From assembly GCA_022393335.1 (NCBI GenBank), contig JAJEKB010021601.1, positions 855,804-919,803 on the forward strand: a DNA stretch of 64,000 nucleotides, in the 5' to 3' direction. The DNA comes from Macrotrachela quadricornifera (lineage: Eukaryota; Rotifera; Eurotatoria; Philodinida; Philodinidae). Both the position numbers and the translations under genes were made by a program. Under the pieces are notes generated by a model. It made no database searches. It was given only the letters and a program-made list of their open reading frames with translations, and had not been told where the DNA came from. Shown piece by piece: positions 11,189 through 22,568 of the stretch (position 1 is its first letter; each line of letters opens with the position of its first letter).

Positions 11189-12329
11189 TTATCAACAATT
11201 GAAACTTATTTTTTATTGATTTCTTTTTTTTTTTTTCAAAAAAAAAACAAATAAAATAAGAAATCTTGTTTTTGATCAAAGATTAAATAAAAGTTAAATA
11301 TAACTTTGATATTATTAGAGATTTTATTTATTATGTATACTCATTCAAAAAGTCTTAAGTATAGTTTCTTTTTACACTGATATGTAAAATTCATCTATCT
11401 TCTTAAGTTTTGTTATACTAATAGGAAATATATGATAATATTAATCTTTAACATAAAAAAATTTCATTCAAAAAATAATTAATGCTTTATAGAACTTATT
11501 ATTTAATTGGTTGTTTTTTTTTTTTTTTTGAAGGAAAGAATTATATTGTAGAAAATATTCTAACAATGTATTCATTCAATACTTGATGAAATGAATAAAG
11601 ATTTAAAAGCTTCATCAACAAAATTACTTCGTAAAAATATCTCTTCGTTACTCAAGTCGAACAAAAAAAAAGAAAATATTTTGTTATGATGACGGCTATA
11701 GGAATTATTCAAATGATTCAATAGTAAACAACTAGATTGCATGAGCAATTATCTAGAGAGTGGGGAGTTTTGAAAGTTAATCAAGCATTATTATGAACTA
11801 ATGTCGAAGTTTTTTTTTAAATGCCAGTCCTCATTTTTTGAATAATTCTTCACCATTGGTAGCTAGTGAGAGCAAGTTTTCAACAATTGATAGGGCGTCG
11901 AAAGCAACATCTGGCTATACGCGAGACATTAGGATTAAACAATATTTCTATAATGTCTTTATAGCCCTTTCCGGCTGGGTGTATCCATTTAGATACGTTA
12001 AGTTACTACTTTACGAAAATCTGATCTGTAGTGATGGTATCAAATTTTTTGACAATTTAATAATTAAGTTAACACATTTTGGCATAAATTTATGCGTTTA
12101 GAAGAAGGACAAAACAATTCACTTGGAAATTAACCGGTTCCACACTTAATGCTCCAAAATAGCATCCGTATGGAAATGGTCTTATTCTCATGTCTCTAAA
12201 TAATCTAACTTCGAAGGAATTAGTTATTAATTTTCCTTCATAGACCTATTGTCTATTGCATTACTAAGATGGATTATTCACAAGACGCGAACGATAAAAT
12301 ATTGGCATGTATCCATTTGGATACATCCG
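11189..12329. other. Gene-free stretch
   Basis: AT-rich downstream region of the receptor gene. The open frame 11838-12101 has no motif and overlaps low-complexity DNA. A short phrase around 12303-12331 (ATCCATTTGGATACATCC) resembles one at 11980-11995, pointing to an old duplication at the edge of the inverted repeat that follows. Confidence 0.4.
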
Positions 12330-12860
12330 GTCACTAGGGGACAAAAAATTTTGAAAAAATCTTTGTTTTTTTCGTCTATCCAAATTGAACATTTTGTAGT
12401 TTTTTTTTACATCTATACCTGCATACGTAATCACAATTTGTCTGTTTGTCTGTGTTTTGCAAGTCAAAGCTTGAATATTTATAGAATGCTGTGAGATTTT
12501 CCAATGTGGTGAAAAAATAGCTCAATTTTTTCAAGAAATTTCTGGTCATTCAAAAGCATCCTAGAAGGTGTCTGAACGTTTTGTAATAATCTAGTTCTAA
12601 AAATATATTGAATGTGCAAAAAATTTCTAGGATGTTCTTGAATGAACAGAAATTTCCTGGAAAAACTAAGCTAATTTTTCATCATACTGGAAAATCTTAG
12701 ACCATTCTACAAAATATTCAAGTTTTGATCGGTAATATACAGACAAACAGACAAACCATAGTTATGTCTACAAGTATAGATGTAAAAAACTACAAAATAT
12801 TCAATTTGAATAGGCGAAAAAAGAAAGAGTTTTTTAAAACTTTTCTTACCACTACGGTCT
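12330..12860. repeat. Inverted repeat / foldback element
   Basis: The left arm (about 12330-12571) and right arm (about 12629-12860) are reverse complements at roughly 80 percent by eye. Shared landmarks are TTTGTAGTTTTTTACATC, TTGTCTGTTTGTCTG, TTGAATATTT, GATTTTCCA and AAATTTCTG-TCATTCAA. The spacer is about 57 bp. No transposase and no clear target duplication seen, so this is probably a non-autonomous foldback element. The open frames 12249-12494 and 12264-12467 are by-products of the arm. Confidence 0.65.
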
Positions 12861-14920
12861 AACAACACGAGAAATGCATGAAAAAATTTTTCTGCACCTT
12901 TGCTCTGGTAGCCGGCTGAAAAGGGTTGAAGAAATTGTCATGATTATTAGTCGTGACGTGTTTCAGCTTATTCTCTCCATCGATTCGCTCGTGCTTTTTC
13001 TCTTCTGTGATCGTTTTTTATTCTTTTGGTATTTCGATTGATATCTTGTTTTGTTTTTGTAGAAGATACATGGAAAAAAATTAATTCTAGAAACAGAAAA
13101 GTGAACCATGTAATACTTTGTAGTGAAACTTATAAGTTAACTAATTGCACTATATTGATGAGATCGATGAAAGTTCAGCCTAGAAATAAATGAGTGAAAA
13201 GAAAATAAGCATCGGCTAATTTATTTTATATCACGTCACGGCAGCGACAGATTTTCAGATACGATGGACACTTCTGTATGGAGCTGTTATATACTTGCTA
13301 TTTTTATTCGAAAATTATTAAGCAATCTAATTGGCGATTAGTTTCAAATATTGAACTGTTTCCAAAAGATTGTAAGAAAGGAATTCTGACATGCCTTCAT
13401 TTTTCGATTCCATTTTGTATCTTGCGATTATTTATCGTCTTCTCAGTTATTGCATTGCTAGAGAACAAAAAGTTCACTCCTTGATTTTTCTTGTCTTCTT
13501 TTTATCCTTAAATATTAATCTGATTTTCTTATACAGAGTGAAAAAAAATCATTTTAACAATGAAAAGCAAGTTTAAAACTTGTAAAATGTTAGTAACACA
13601 TAGAATGTCCAGTGACTATGCATTAGACACAGCCTTTTGATGTGATACTCAGGGTACACAAGAGTTAAATTTTCGATGAAAAAAAATTCGTTGAAAGACT
13701 CGAAACATTTATGAGTCGATGTAATTTTCAATGCTAGTTACAAATATATAAAAGATTCCACAGACTTCTTTGGCAGTTTTCAGAAATTCAATTCTTCGGA
13801 TTCTTTCTCAGAAAAGATGTTGCCTTTAAAGTTATTGGTTTATCTAGCAGACTAACTATTCGCAATATTCTATAAAATACTGCGTTGAGTAATAATTGAA
13901 TAAAGTTCAAACTCGATTGATTATAAATAGAAGTGAACTTCTTAAATGCCATGAAGTTGCTAAATTGTTTCGGTTTAATCCTAATACTGGATTAGATTCC
14001 CGCATCTGTTTCATTCTCATTACTGTTTATAACTTATGAAAATTATATACATGTTGTTTTAAATAATATCAGTTTGAGAATTTCTAAATATTCAAATGCA
14101 GTAGTGAAGGTCTTTTCTTTTAGCAAGATAATACATTTTTGATTATCGAAAAGAATATCAAAGCATCTTTTCTCATTGTAGAAAGAAGATCAATCGAATG
14201 ACTAACTTCATTGCCAACATTAATGGTAGAACATTGGTCAGATCCGAGATTTCATTGATTCCAAATAATTCTCGAGAACTTTCCATTATTGTCATACCAA
14301 AATATATGATTGTTCGGAACATAGAAAAAAAAGGATCCATGATAATTCCTAGACCGGCGCAGACAACACCATGTTTTATCCTTACAATAAGAGAGAAATT
14401 TTTTCTTAAAATCTGGTTAATCGATTGTAATTGGAACAACTAAATTTACTTTTTTCTATTTTTTTCCTCTGCAAAGAGAGAAGTCATCTTAACTAGAAAA
14501 ACAAAGGACAGTACTAATTGCTAGCCAGCACTTACTACTATAAGAACTCTAGGAAAGAACAGGTTATTACAAATGATTTACTTATCTAAACTTGTAAAGA
14601 ATATATGTATAAGTATATCTCAGCAGTTGAGAGTGACTTTTTCTATTATTTGTTGAAGCAGATTTAATAATAGCGCGTTATACTTGCAAGATTTACTATT
14701 CTCGAAAAGATAGTTTCAATTCATCAAATATGAATATGAGATTCTCTCTATTACAATGTAAATAAAACGTTCTTTTTCAACATAAAAACATATAAATCAA
14801 TACAGCTTAACAAGTTCCATCTAATGACGAAGTTTTTGATTTTCAAAGAATATGACACAATGTCAGTAGTCCCAGATGTATTTCTATCCCAAAATAAAAT
14901 ACGTAAAACTAAAGGAGAGA
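12861..14920. other. Gene-free stretch downstream of the F-box gene
   Basis: Several short open frames occur (13278-13576 plus; the overlapping pair near 14173-14443 on both strands) but none has a motif, intron signals or coding-like composition. The last part holds the 3' flank of the minus-strand F-box gene. No RNA gene seen. Confidence 0.4.
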
Positions 14921-16130
14921 TTAATGAAGTTTCATTCCATCGACAATAAATTGTCCCATGTTGACATTGTCCAATTTCTCTCTCGACTGATAAATAGCTT
15001 TGATTTCTAACGGTTCTAACCAATGTGTCCATATACACAAATCTGCCACTTGACCATGCCAAAAATTCTGTACAACAGGATGTAAACATTTCGCTCCAAT
15101 GCAAAGTGTTCTAGGCCGATGCATTTGTTGTTGAGACCATTGAACATTCGACGATACTCGACCTGGTGTCCATACTATTGTCTGGTTCGATGTTGATGTC
15201 ATATCAACTTCTGTGTGCAACTGTCCATTCACGTAAATTTGCTGTTTCGATCGCGACACCTGCATTGCAACATGATACCACCTATGAAAAACTGAAGAAA
15301 TGCTTGCTTTTGACTAAGTTAATTATACTAAACTAAGGATAATAGAGACCTTTTGAACGGCTCACTTCATTTTGCTCACGCTAACGGTTCGTTTTACCTG
15401 CATCTCATCTAACTTCTCCATCCTTTTCTTATTTTTTCATGACATTCCTAGAAATGACTTCATCATTCAATACAAACTTAGTGAAAAACTAAATGCAAAA
15501 AAAAAAAAAATCTCACGTATTTAATGTGATAGTCATTGTTGAATTGCAATCAAATTGAACATGATTGGCTGAAATCATTGCTTGATTCTGTATAATTCTT
15601 GGTCCTTCAGAAAACCCTAAATGGAGCCAATGTTCATTGGGATGTTGCCATGCGCCAACAACAGTTTGAAAGGACATTGCATTATTCGGTCGATTCCATT
15701 GTTCAACAAGAAACCAACAAGAAACTGAAAAATAATCTGTTTGATATCGAGAAAATTCATCTACAGGCACGGTAATAAGTGAATGCCCATCAAGATGAAG
15801 ACATGAACCAAGAAAACAATTCGATTGAATTGGTTTTCCAATGAGAGAAAATCTATCTATTGTGTAACCAGAAGAATCATGACCCAATTTATTTGCATCT
15901 TCAAATGTCCAGTGTCCAATAAGATGTTTCTTCTTGAAAGAAGCAAATCTTTTTTCAAGAAATAAATTATCAATAATGATAGAACGCCATAAACGACAGG
16001 TACATGAAAGAATGAGAAGATCATGAAGTTTTTCATCAGTCAACTTGAGTAAAATTATAGTAAGCACTTCTACTGGCAAATCATTGAGAGAACATGGTGT
16101 AGAAATGGACATATTCGAATGACAATTCAT
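14921..16130 (-). CDS. F-box protein with laminin-G/concanavalin-like domain (two exons, 324 aa)
   Basis: Complement join 15517-16130 and 14921-15281; the 235-bp intron has GTGAGA..CATAG borders and restores the phrase N-T-W-Y-H-V-A-M-Q-V across the junction, which is a hallmark of LamG-type domains. Residues about 14-60 form an F-box: L-N-D-L-P-V-E-V-L-T-I-I-L-L-K-L, then L-S-C-T-C-R-L-W-R-S-I. Residues about 69-310 form a jelly-roll domain: L-I-G-H-W-T-F-E-D, D-S-S-G-Y, L-H-L-D-G-H-S-L-I-T-V-P, S-V-S-C-W-F, the WYHVA strand, I-Y-V-N-G, and C-I-G-A-K at the end. F-box proteins recruit substrates to SCF ubiquitin ligases via Skp1; the LamG-like fold is expected to be the substrate- or glycan-recognition part, by analogy with sugar-binding F-box proteins. 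Cytosolic: no signal peptide. Start ATG at 16130 is followed directly by the F-box. Confidence 0.8.
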
Positions 16131-17048
16131 TTTTGCTTTTTTTAATATTAATATATTGTGTACATCAAAGTAGACAGATAAAAGAAGTAAGAAAAAAACA
16201 ATACTTTTTCTTTCTTTTCTTTTCTCTCCGAACGTGTATCTCCTGCCGTTTCTTATTCACTTCACTCTCACACACATAGAAAATAATACCATTTCTTTTG
16301 TTCTTCATCCTCTAGAAACATTAATAATTTTTTTCTTTCACGATGAGTTTGATCGAATAGATGTCAGGAGTGTCGGGATCGATAGTATCAAGAACAACGC
16401 TTCTTGAAGTGTCAAAGGCGACGCGGAGATCTTAAACGCTTTTTATTCGTTTCTGTTTCAAATAAAATGTATAATTCTATTCAAATGTTAGATTCTTGTT
16501 ATGATAAAACAAAAACAACAATTGATGCAAAATTTCCGAAATATACCACACTAAGGGCAAGAGTGAACGCTAAAGTGTTCTCCATTCTAAAAACCGATCG
16601 AAAAAAACCTATTCTCGAATAACTTCAAACGAGAAATCAATATTTTAAATATATCAAATATATTCCAACTAAAATTTAAGAAATTGTGAGTTCAAAAAAT
16701 AAGTCTAATTTTATTCTTACTAACGGTGGGAGTGAATATGCTAGCAAAATCGATTCTATTTGAAAATTTTCCATTAATTTATACTCCCTTTCGTTATTAT
16801 TCGAATAGACATTGGCATCATTGTTGGCGCTTCGATAGCTACTGTTATGTCCTAAAAAATTGCAAAGACAGAAAGGTTTTAAATACTTGGACTATATCTT
16901 TTAATAAAAATGCATGTTGTAATGTTATTAAAAGGTATTGTCCAGGCATTTTAAATCCTCATGTCTTTACAATTTTTTTAGGATATACTAATAGCTATGT
17001 AATTATTGAAATTCATGGGCAAAAAATTGAGCTGTATTAGGATATTCT
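16131..17048. other. Upstream region of F-box gene; no further gene
   Basis: Contains a pyrimidine-rich tract (16200-16320) likely to be promoter or 5' leader of the F-box gene. Open frames 16404-16622 and 16726-17040 on the plus strand were examined and show no motif; the second overlaps a short hydrophobic phrase in another frame but is broken by stops. Confidence 0.4.
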
Positions 17049-17052
17049 TTAA

Positions 17053-18168
17053 CCCTCGTGCGGTCCTCCCATTTTATCATACGAACGATCTTATGTGAGT
17101 CCGGAGAGACGCACATGTGAATGAGTTAGAAGAACTTGGTTTTTGTCTATTTTGCACTAGATATGATGAATAAAGGCATATATAATGATTTTTTGAAGTG
17201 CTGATACCATAATATGGTTGTGATGTATGAAAACAACCGCATTTTTAAAAAGTTTTCGAGGAGAAATTACAATAAAATTACGATTTTATAAACTTATCGA
17301 ATGAACAATATATATGTCTCTAGTATGAATAATGAATGTCCTTATGTATATATATAGCCACTTATGTTAAAAATGAAAGACACTTCTTTCTTGTTTATTT
17401 TTTACTAGTGGTAGTACCCGACATTGCTTGGAAAATCTCCATACTGAAAACTTACCATGTCAGAAGACGACAGAAGATGTATAGAGGGCTTGCTTGAAAT
17501 GTTTTCGTTTATTATTACTACATGTCTCACCGTGCATACACTTACATTTATTCTTAAATCGAATAATTCAACAAATAGTGTACGAGTATGAGTATTTTTT
17601 TTCTTAACTTATGTCTATTGTCATATTTTATACCAGTGATTATTCTAATAATGGCAGCAAATGCTGTGAAACTTATAAAAAATTGGTTAAATATGGAATG
17701 TACTATAACCTTTGTGAAATTTCACTTCAACCTTCCCACCGATCATCCTGATTTCCTCTTGATCTTCCTCGGGACCTGAGAGTATTCCATAAAAAGATTG
17801 TTGTGACTATAATCAGGCGATGGCACAAATATTTCGACAAACAAAGATAAAAAGTGCTTGACTTACTATTGACAGTGTTGAAATAACTAATCTTTGGTAA
17901 ATAAACTCTCACGATAATAGAGGGCAGATATAATATGAATAAAAATCATCGGTATAACACCAAACGTCTTTGGGGGTCCAGCCAGACCCACTGTTCAGCG
18001 TTTCACTGGTAGGACTTTTGAGTGAAATTTCATATGGTTCTTGTACATCGCTAGAAGATTAACAATTGGCGGGAAAATCGTTCTGAAAAGAAGAGATCTT
18101 CAAGTAGAAAAAAAACGAAAATCCCATCGTAGGCCCCGTTGGCCCTCCAAAGACCGTACGCGCGGGGG
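17053..18168. mobile_element. TTAA-flanked, piggyBac-like non-autonomous element
   Basis: The left end reads TTAA-CCCTCGTGCGGTCCTCCC (TTAA at 17049-17052). The right end, read on the minus strand, is TTAA-CCCCCGCGCGTACGGTC (TTAA at 18169-18172). The termini begin with CCC, are imperfect inverted copies, and both sit against TTAA, as in the piggyBac superfamily. The interior (1116 bp) has no transposase and includes a copy of a dispersed retroposon-like repeat (17403-17785), so it is a dead, secondarily enlarged MITE. Confidence 0.5.
17403..17785 (+). repeat. Dispersed repeat, copy 1 (family also at 61593)
   Basis: Closely resembles 61605-62000 in the same orientation. Shared phrases include GGAAAATCTCCATACTGAAA or its near match, ACTTACCATGTC, ATGTCTCACCGTGCATACAC-like text, ATGGCAGCAAATGCT and TTCCTCGGGACCT. 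It has lost the 3' tail present in the other copy. Probably a retroposon fragment. Confidence 0.55.
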
Positions 18169-18172
18169 TTAA

Positions 18173-20610
18173 AGCATGTCTCATATGTAACATGGGAATC
18201 ATTTTAAACTCAGATCATGGTGTGGTTCACCATGGATACATGCTTCTCAAACATAAATCGTGGTCCTTCGATCAATATTCACACAATGTAACATGTTTGA
18301 TTTAGAGATTGTCTTCAAGTTCACTTCTGTTTAAGTCATTGTTTTTAGTACTATCTTGTATATGTTCTATGCTATTTGACAGATACGATAAAGTTTTTAA
18401 TACCTATCCTTTATTTGCAATTCATACTGACTACAGAAGTGTGTCGTACTTCCAAAAAACGATGTATGATACTGATTCCATTTATTCACAGTATAACAAG
18501 TGTCATCGTGTTTCACATTTTTAATCCGGCAGGGATTGTGCTGAAAGCTTTTCTTTCTGTTATTATTTCACGCATACTAATTTCAATTAAATTCTGTCAC
18601 TTATAACAGATATTTATATGCATATCTCATTCAGCGTGGTTAGCAATTTTTTTTCTGGCCGTTTGACTTTATTTTTTTAACTTGTTTGAAACATTTATAT
18701 ATCAAGAGAAAGAGATATTCGTTGTATGAATTTTTTTTCTATTTTTAATTTCGCGCATTCCAATCTCAGCTGTAACACTTTATTAGATTTGAAAAATATG
18801 TACAAATCAAGTATTACAACTACACAATTGTGGAAAAAACCTCAAGTTACTATGATCAGTCAAAAAGTAGTCAGAATAATACTGTAGTTCCTTATAAAAA
18901 GCTTAGAAAAACTTTTTCTTCATACAATCTGATAGAAATAAGAATCCTTTATTTTTCTATGCTGCTGGATTATACATCAACTAATCTAATGATAATAAAT
19001 TCTTGATAAGACTTTGTTCTTTACCATATCTATTGGATGTAAGCTTGCATTCTAATTAACACATATGTGTTTTATCTCAGTGTGATATATACCATATTGA
19101 AATAAAGTTCTTATATCGTATCTTTACTCGGCAATAAATTTGATGCAAAGTATCGTATTATAGAAATCAATAGGAACAAAGACTTTTATCCGATAGTATA
19201 GTTATATAGAACATAAATATCACCAGTGATAGATCGTATGCTCTAGAAAAAATAGTACTATTATAGATCGCACCAAAATGTTAGAGTATGGTGTCTATAT
19301 TGTTTCCAGAATATTCCCCTAACCAACGATTGTTTTCTCTTTTTGCATGAAAACATTATCTGATTCTTTTCCACTGTATGAGCGCGAGATAAGCAAAATA
19401 ACCACGTTTACTAGCAATGTATTGGACAATAAAAGGTTGAAACTAGGATTTTTTTGTTGAAGCCAATAAAAACTATGAATTTTTTAGGGATATAATAGAA
19501 GAGCATTTTGTAACTTGTGGACGATAAGATAAAATAGAAGACTCCAAGTCTTCAAAAGTGTCGAAGGCTTTATCACTTTAGGTGAATAAGACAAAGATGT
19601 TGCGATGAATTATGGCAACATAGATAATAGCCTTTAGCATTGTCTCATTCTTTCAATCCACTTCTTTATTATATATATAGGCAAACGTATAATAAGGTTT
19701 AATATCTGAACTAATATAAAGTTAATCTAGTCAAGTAATATCAGTTTCAAATTTGATCAATCCTTGAAATTCGAATTCTAATGAGGCTCAAGCTTATTGA
19801 GTGTACACATTCCTCCGCCCCTGTTTTAACCAATATCAGCGAAGATACGCAATATTTATGATTATGACCGTCTAACCCACATAGTAATAAGATCTATATA
19901 ATAATTTTACTGTATGTCATTTAAATGCCTCTCCCATTGACTGCGATGTTTGAGACGTTTCCAGTGTTTGCGGTATTGCTCTCGTCGTGTCCCTACCACC
20001 ACCGCAATACCGCTTATAGTTGCAGTTATCAATTTTTCTACAAATTATGATTTTTTTTTTAAATAAATGATGTTGCTACAAAATCAAATCTCCCATTATA
20101 TGGTGTTTTGAACAGATAATCATGGAAAAAAATCTTTTCTTGAATAGAAATTTCTACTTCGCGAATTTTATGTTATTTTATGACGTAATTACTTTACTTT
20201 CGATTTTTTACACGTTAAAATGTTAATCTTATTTCAGATCAATTCTAGCTAATTCTAACCTATTTGCTTCCCAATTAGTGCGATATTAGCAGTTAATTTC
20301 AGCATAATAATATCTTATCTTTCTCAACTATATTATACGAAGTTTGATAAGCAAATTTGTTTAATTTACTATAATAAAACGCATTCTAATTCACGAAGAG
20401 ACCCAATATCTCAAGCTACGCAAAACTCAGATATTTCAGTTTTGGTTTTGGTGCTGATACATACATAAACATTGTTACGTGGGAGAACCATATGCGAATA
20501 TATGATTCCAACATGTTTCTTCTCTAATATTCTACTTCCTTCTATATTCTTTCTGTGGCATATGAGCATAAGATTGCGACATGCTCTCCTCTTTCACGTA
20601 TTCTTCAAGT
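18173..20610. other. Gene-free stretch
   Basis: AT-rich; open frames 18309-18606 have no motif. A short GC-rich near-palindrome occurs at 19970-20015 (TTTGCGGTATTGC ... GCAATACCGC), probably the remnant of a small MITE. Nothing else identified. Confidence 0.4.
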
Positions 20611-21064
20611 AGGGATGTGCCAACACCAAACCGTTTGGGTTTTGGGTCTCCTTCTGAATTAGGATATTAACTATTATGGTAAAATAATTTGATTTTCTTA
20701 TCAAGCTTCATATTTTATAACCAGAAAATAGAAGGTTTTGTTATGCTGAAAGTAATGGCTAATATAGCACTAGTTGGAAAGGAATTAGATCTACTGATCA
20801 TTTAGAAAAATCTTCAACTTGAATTTTTCAATCGAAGAATGTATTGAGTAGAATTAACAAAACTTTATAAAACTAAATTATGATTTTTGTTGATGAGTTA
20901 TCTGAGCTGATCATACTTTTGTAGACAACTTTGATAAATGACTCAGAGATTCAGATGGTTTCACCAAAAAAAGTCTCTTGTCATATTTAATAAAATTAGC
21001 CTGTTTTTATAAAATAGTTATTGTCATAATGGAAGGTCGTGTAGTGCCGCCGAAGGAGATCGAA

Positions 21065-21155
21065 CCAGGCATGTGACAATACCAATACGGTATTGAGGTA
21101 TTAGTATTGATGGTATTGGTATTGACAGCGTTGGTATTGGTAGTGTCACATCCCT
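21065..21155. mobile_element. 91-bp hAT-type MITE nested in left arm
   Basis: Flanked by a perfect 8-bp direct repeat AGATCGAA (21057-21064 and 21156-21163). The equivalent point of the opposite arm holds a single AGATCGAA-like copy (as its complement near 21560), showing the empty site. Ends are inverted, AGGCATGTGACA and, reversed, AGGGATGTGACA; the inside is degenerate GGTATT repeats. Confidence 0.7.
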
Positions 21156-21825
21156 AGATCGAATATATTCGAGTCAAATGAAAACTCTCACTATCAAACT
21201 AACAAATTTATAATATTACGTACTCATAGCGTGCCTAGAACAAATTATTTAAATTTCAACGTATGTGAAGTTTAGGTATAAAAATGAATGAAAGAAGGTT
21301 TTTTTCACTATTAAAAGGATAAAACATAATGTTGTTCGGACCGTATGAATGAGGACCCCTATAAACCCCACAATCGATCCGAACAATATTATGTTTTATT
21401 CTTTTAATAGCGAAAAAAACCTTCTCTCATTCATTTTTATACCTAAACTTCACATACCTTGAAATCTAAATCATTTGTTCTAGGCACGCTATGGGCTCAT
21501 AATATTATAAATTTGTCAGTTTGATAGTGAGAGCTTTCATTTGATTCGAATGTGTTCGATCTCCTTCGGCGGCAGTACGCGACCTTCCATTGTGACAATA
21601 ACTATTTTATAAAAACAGGCTAATTTTATTAAATCTGACAAGAGACTTTTTTTTGGTGAAACCATCTGAATCTCTGAGTCATTTATCAAAGTTGTCTACA
21701 AAAGTATGATCAGCTCAGATAACTCATCAACAAAAATCATAATTTAGTTTTATAAAGTTTTGTTAATTCTACTCAATACATTCTTCGATTGAAAAATTCA
21801 AGTTGAAGATTTTCCTAAATGATCA

Positions 21826-22128
21826 TGTTAGCGATGACGAGTGTCCTCGCTTCTGTTTCTCTTTCTCCCTTGCTATGCATCACTTCTAAAGACATTCTTT
21901 CTCCTTTCCATTCACATAGCGTTTTGCGCTTCTTTGTTCGTGCTCTGCTTTTGAGAAAGAATGTTATCTTTGATACCATTCTTTCTCTGTTTCTCTTTCT
22001 TATATGTGTGTGCAGTCCGCTTTGATATTCATTCGTTATTAATATACGTTCTGATATACATTCATCCATGAGTGTACTCTCTCTCTTTCCCACTGGCAGA
22101 CGAAGCTTAATTAGAGAGAGAGCTCACA
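21826..22128. mobile_element. Solo LTR (303 bp) with 5-bp target duplication
   Basis: The insertion starts TGTTAGC and ends GCTCACA, i.e. TG..CA with short inverted ends, and is flanked by the 5-bp direct repeat GATCA (21821-21825 and 22129-22133). The other arm of the host inverted repeat shows the uninterrupted site with one GATCA. TG..CA plus a 5-bp duplication is typical of LTR retrotransposons, and lack of an interior means a solo LTR made by LTR-LTR recombination. It is C/T-rich; a related inverse copy lies at 40480-40692. The open frames on both strands here are by-products. Confidence 0.75.
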
Positions 22129-22568
22129 GATCAGTAGATCTAATTCCTTTCCAACTAGTGCTATATTAGCCATTACTTTCAGCATAACAAAACCTTCTAT
22201 TTTCTGGTTATAAAATATGAAGCTTGATAAGAAAATCAAATTATTTTACCATAATAGTTAATATCCTAATTCAGAAGGAGACCCAAAACCCAAACGGTTT
22301 GGTGTTGGCACATCTCTAACTTCAACATTGTTTTTTTTTATCCTTTCACATACCCTCTATGGTATTCCCTTCTTTTATCATTATTAGTGATATACACATG
22401 CTTCGATTTTATGCTATGTATGTGTGCACATCAGTAAAATAAACATACATAGTATATGAGATACAATATATTATTATATGGATGTTTCATATAGTTATAT
22501 GTTTTAGATAGTTTGTGTGATTTATTTAGTGACAGTTACTAGGAAACATACTCTAAAGACAATAGAAA

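Larger units (their letters stand above)
20611..22317. mobile_element. Large inverted-repeat element with two nested insertions
   Basis: The ends are inverted: left AGGGATGTGCCAACACCAAA, right, read on the minus strand, AGAGATGTGCCAACACCAAA. Arms of roughly 650-700 bp (left 20611-about 21340, right about 21370-22317) stay alignable at high similarity for their whole length. The left arm carries a 91-bp insertion (21065-21155), the right arm a 303-bp insertion (21826-22128). Outer flanks share CTTCAA. The A-G-G-G-A-T-G-T-G termini resemble some hAT-type MITEs. No transposase is present. Confidence 0.75.

Noticed and set aside
14173..14443. Overlapping 80-90 codon frames on both strands
   Set aside because: The two strands cover the same bases; neither shows a motif or coding-like composition.
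16726..17040. 104-codon plus-strand frame with several Cys, and a hydrophobic phrase (I-G-I-I-V-G-A-S-I-A) in another frame
   Set aside because: Cys spacing fits no domain, the hydrophobic phrase ends in stops, and no splice partner was found.
21815..22093. Open frames on both strands in the C/T-rich block
   Set aside because: They lie entirely inside the solo LTR; the open state comes from its C/T bias.
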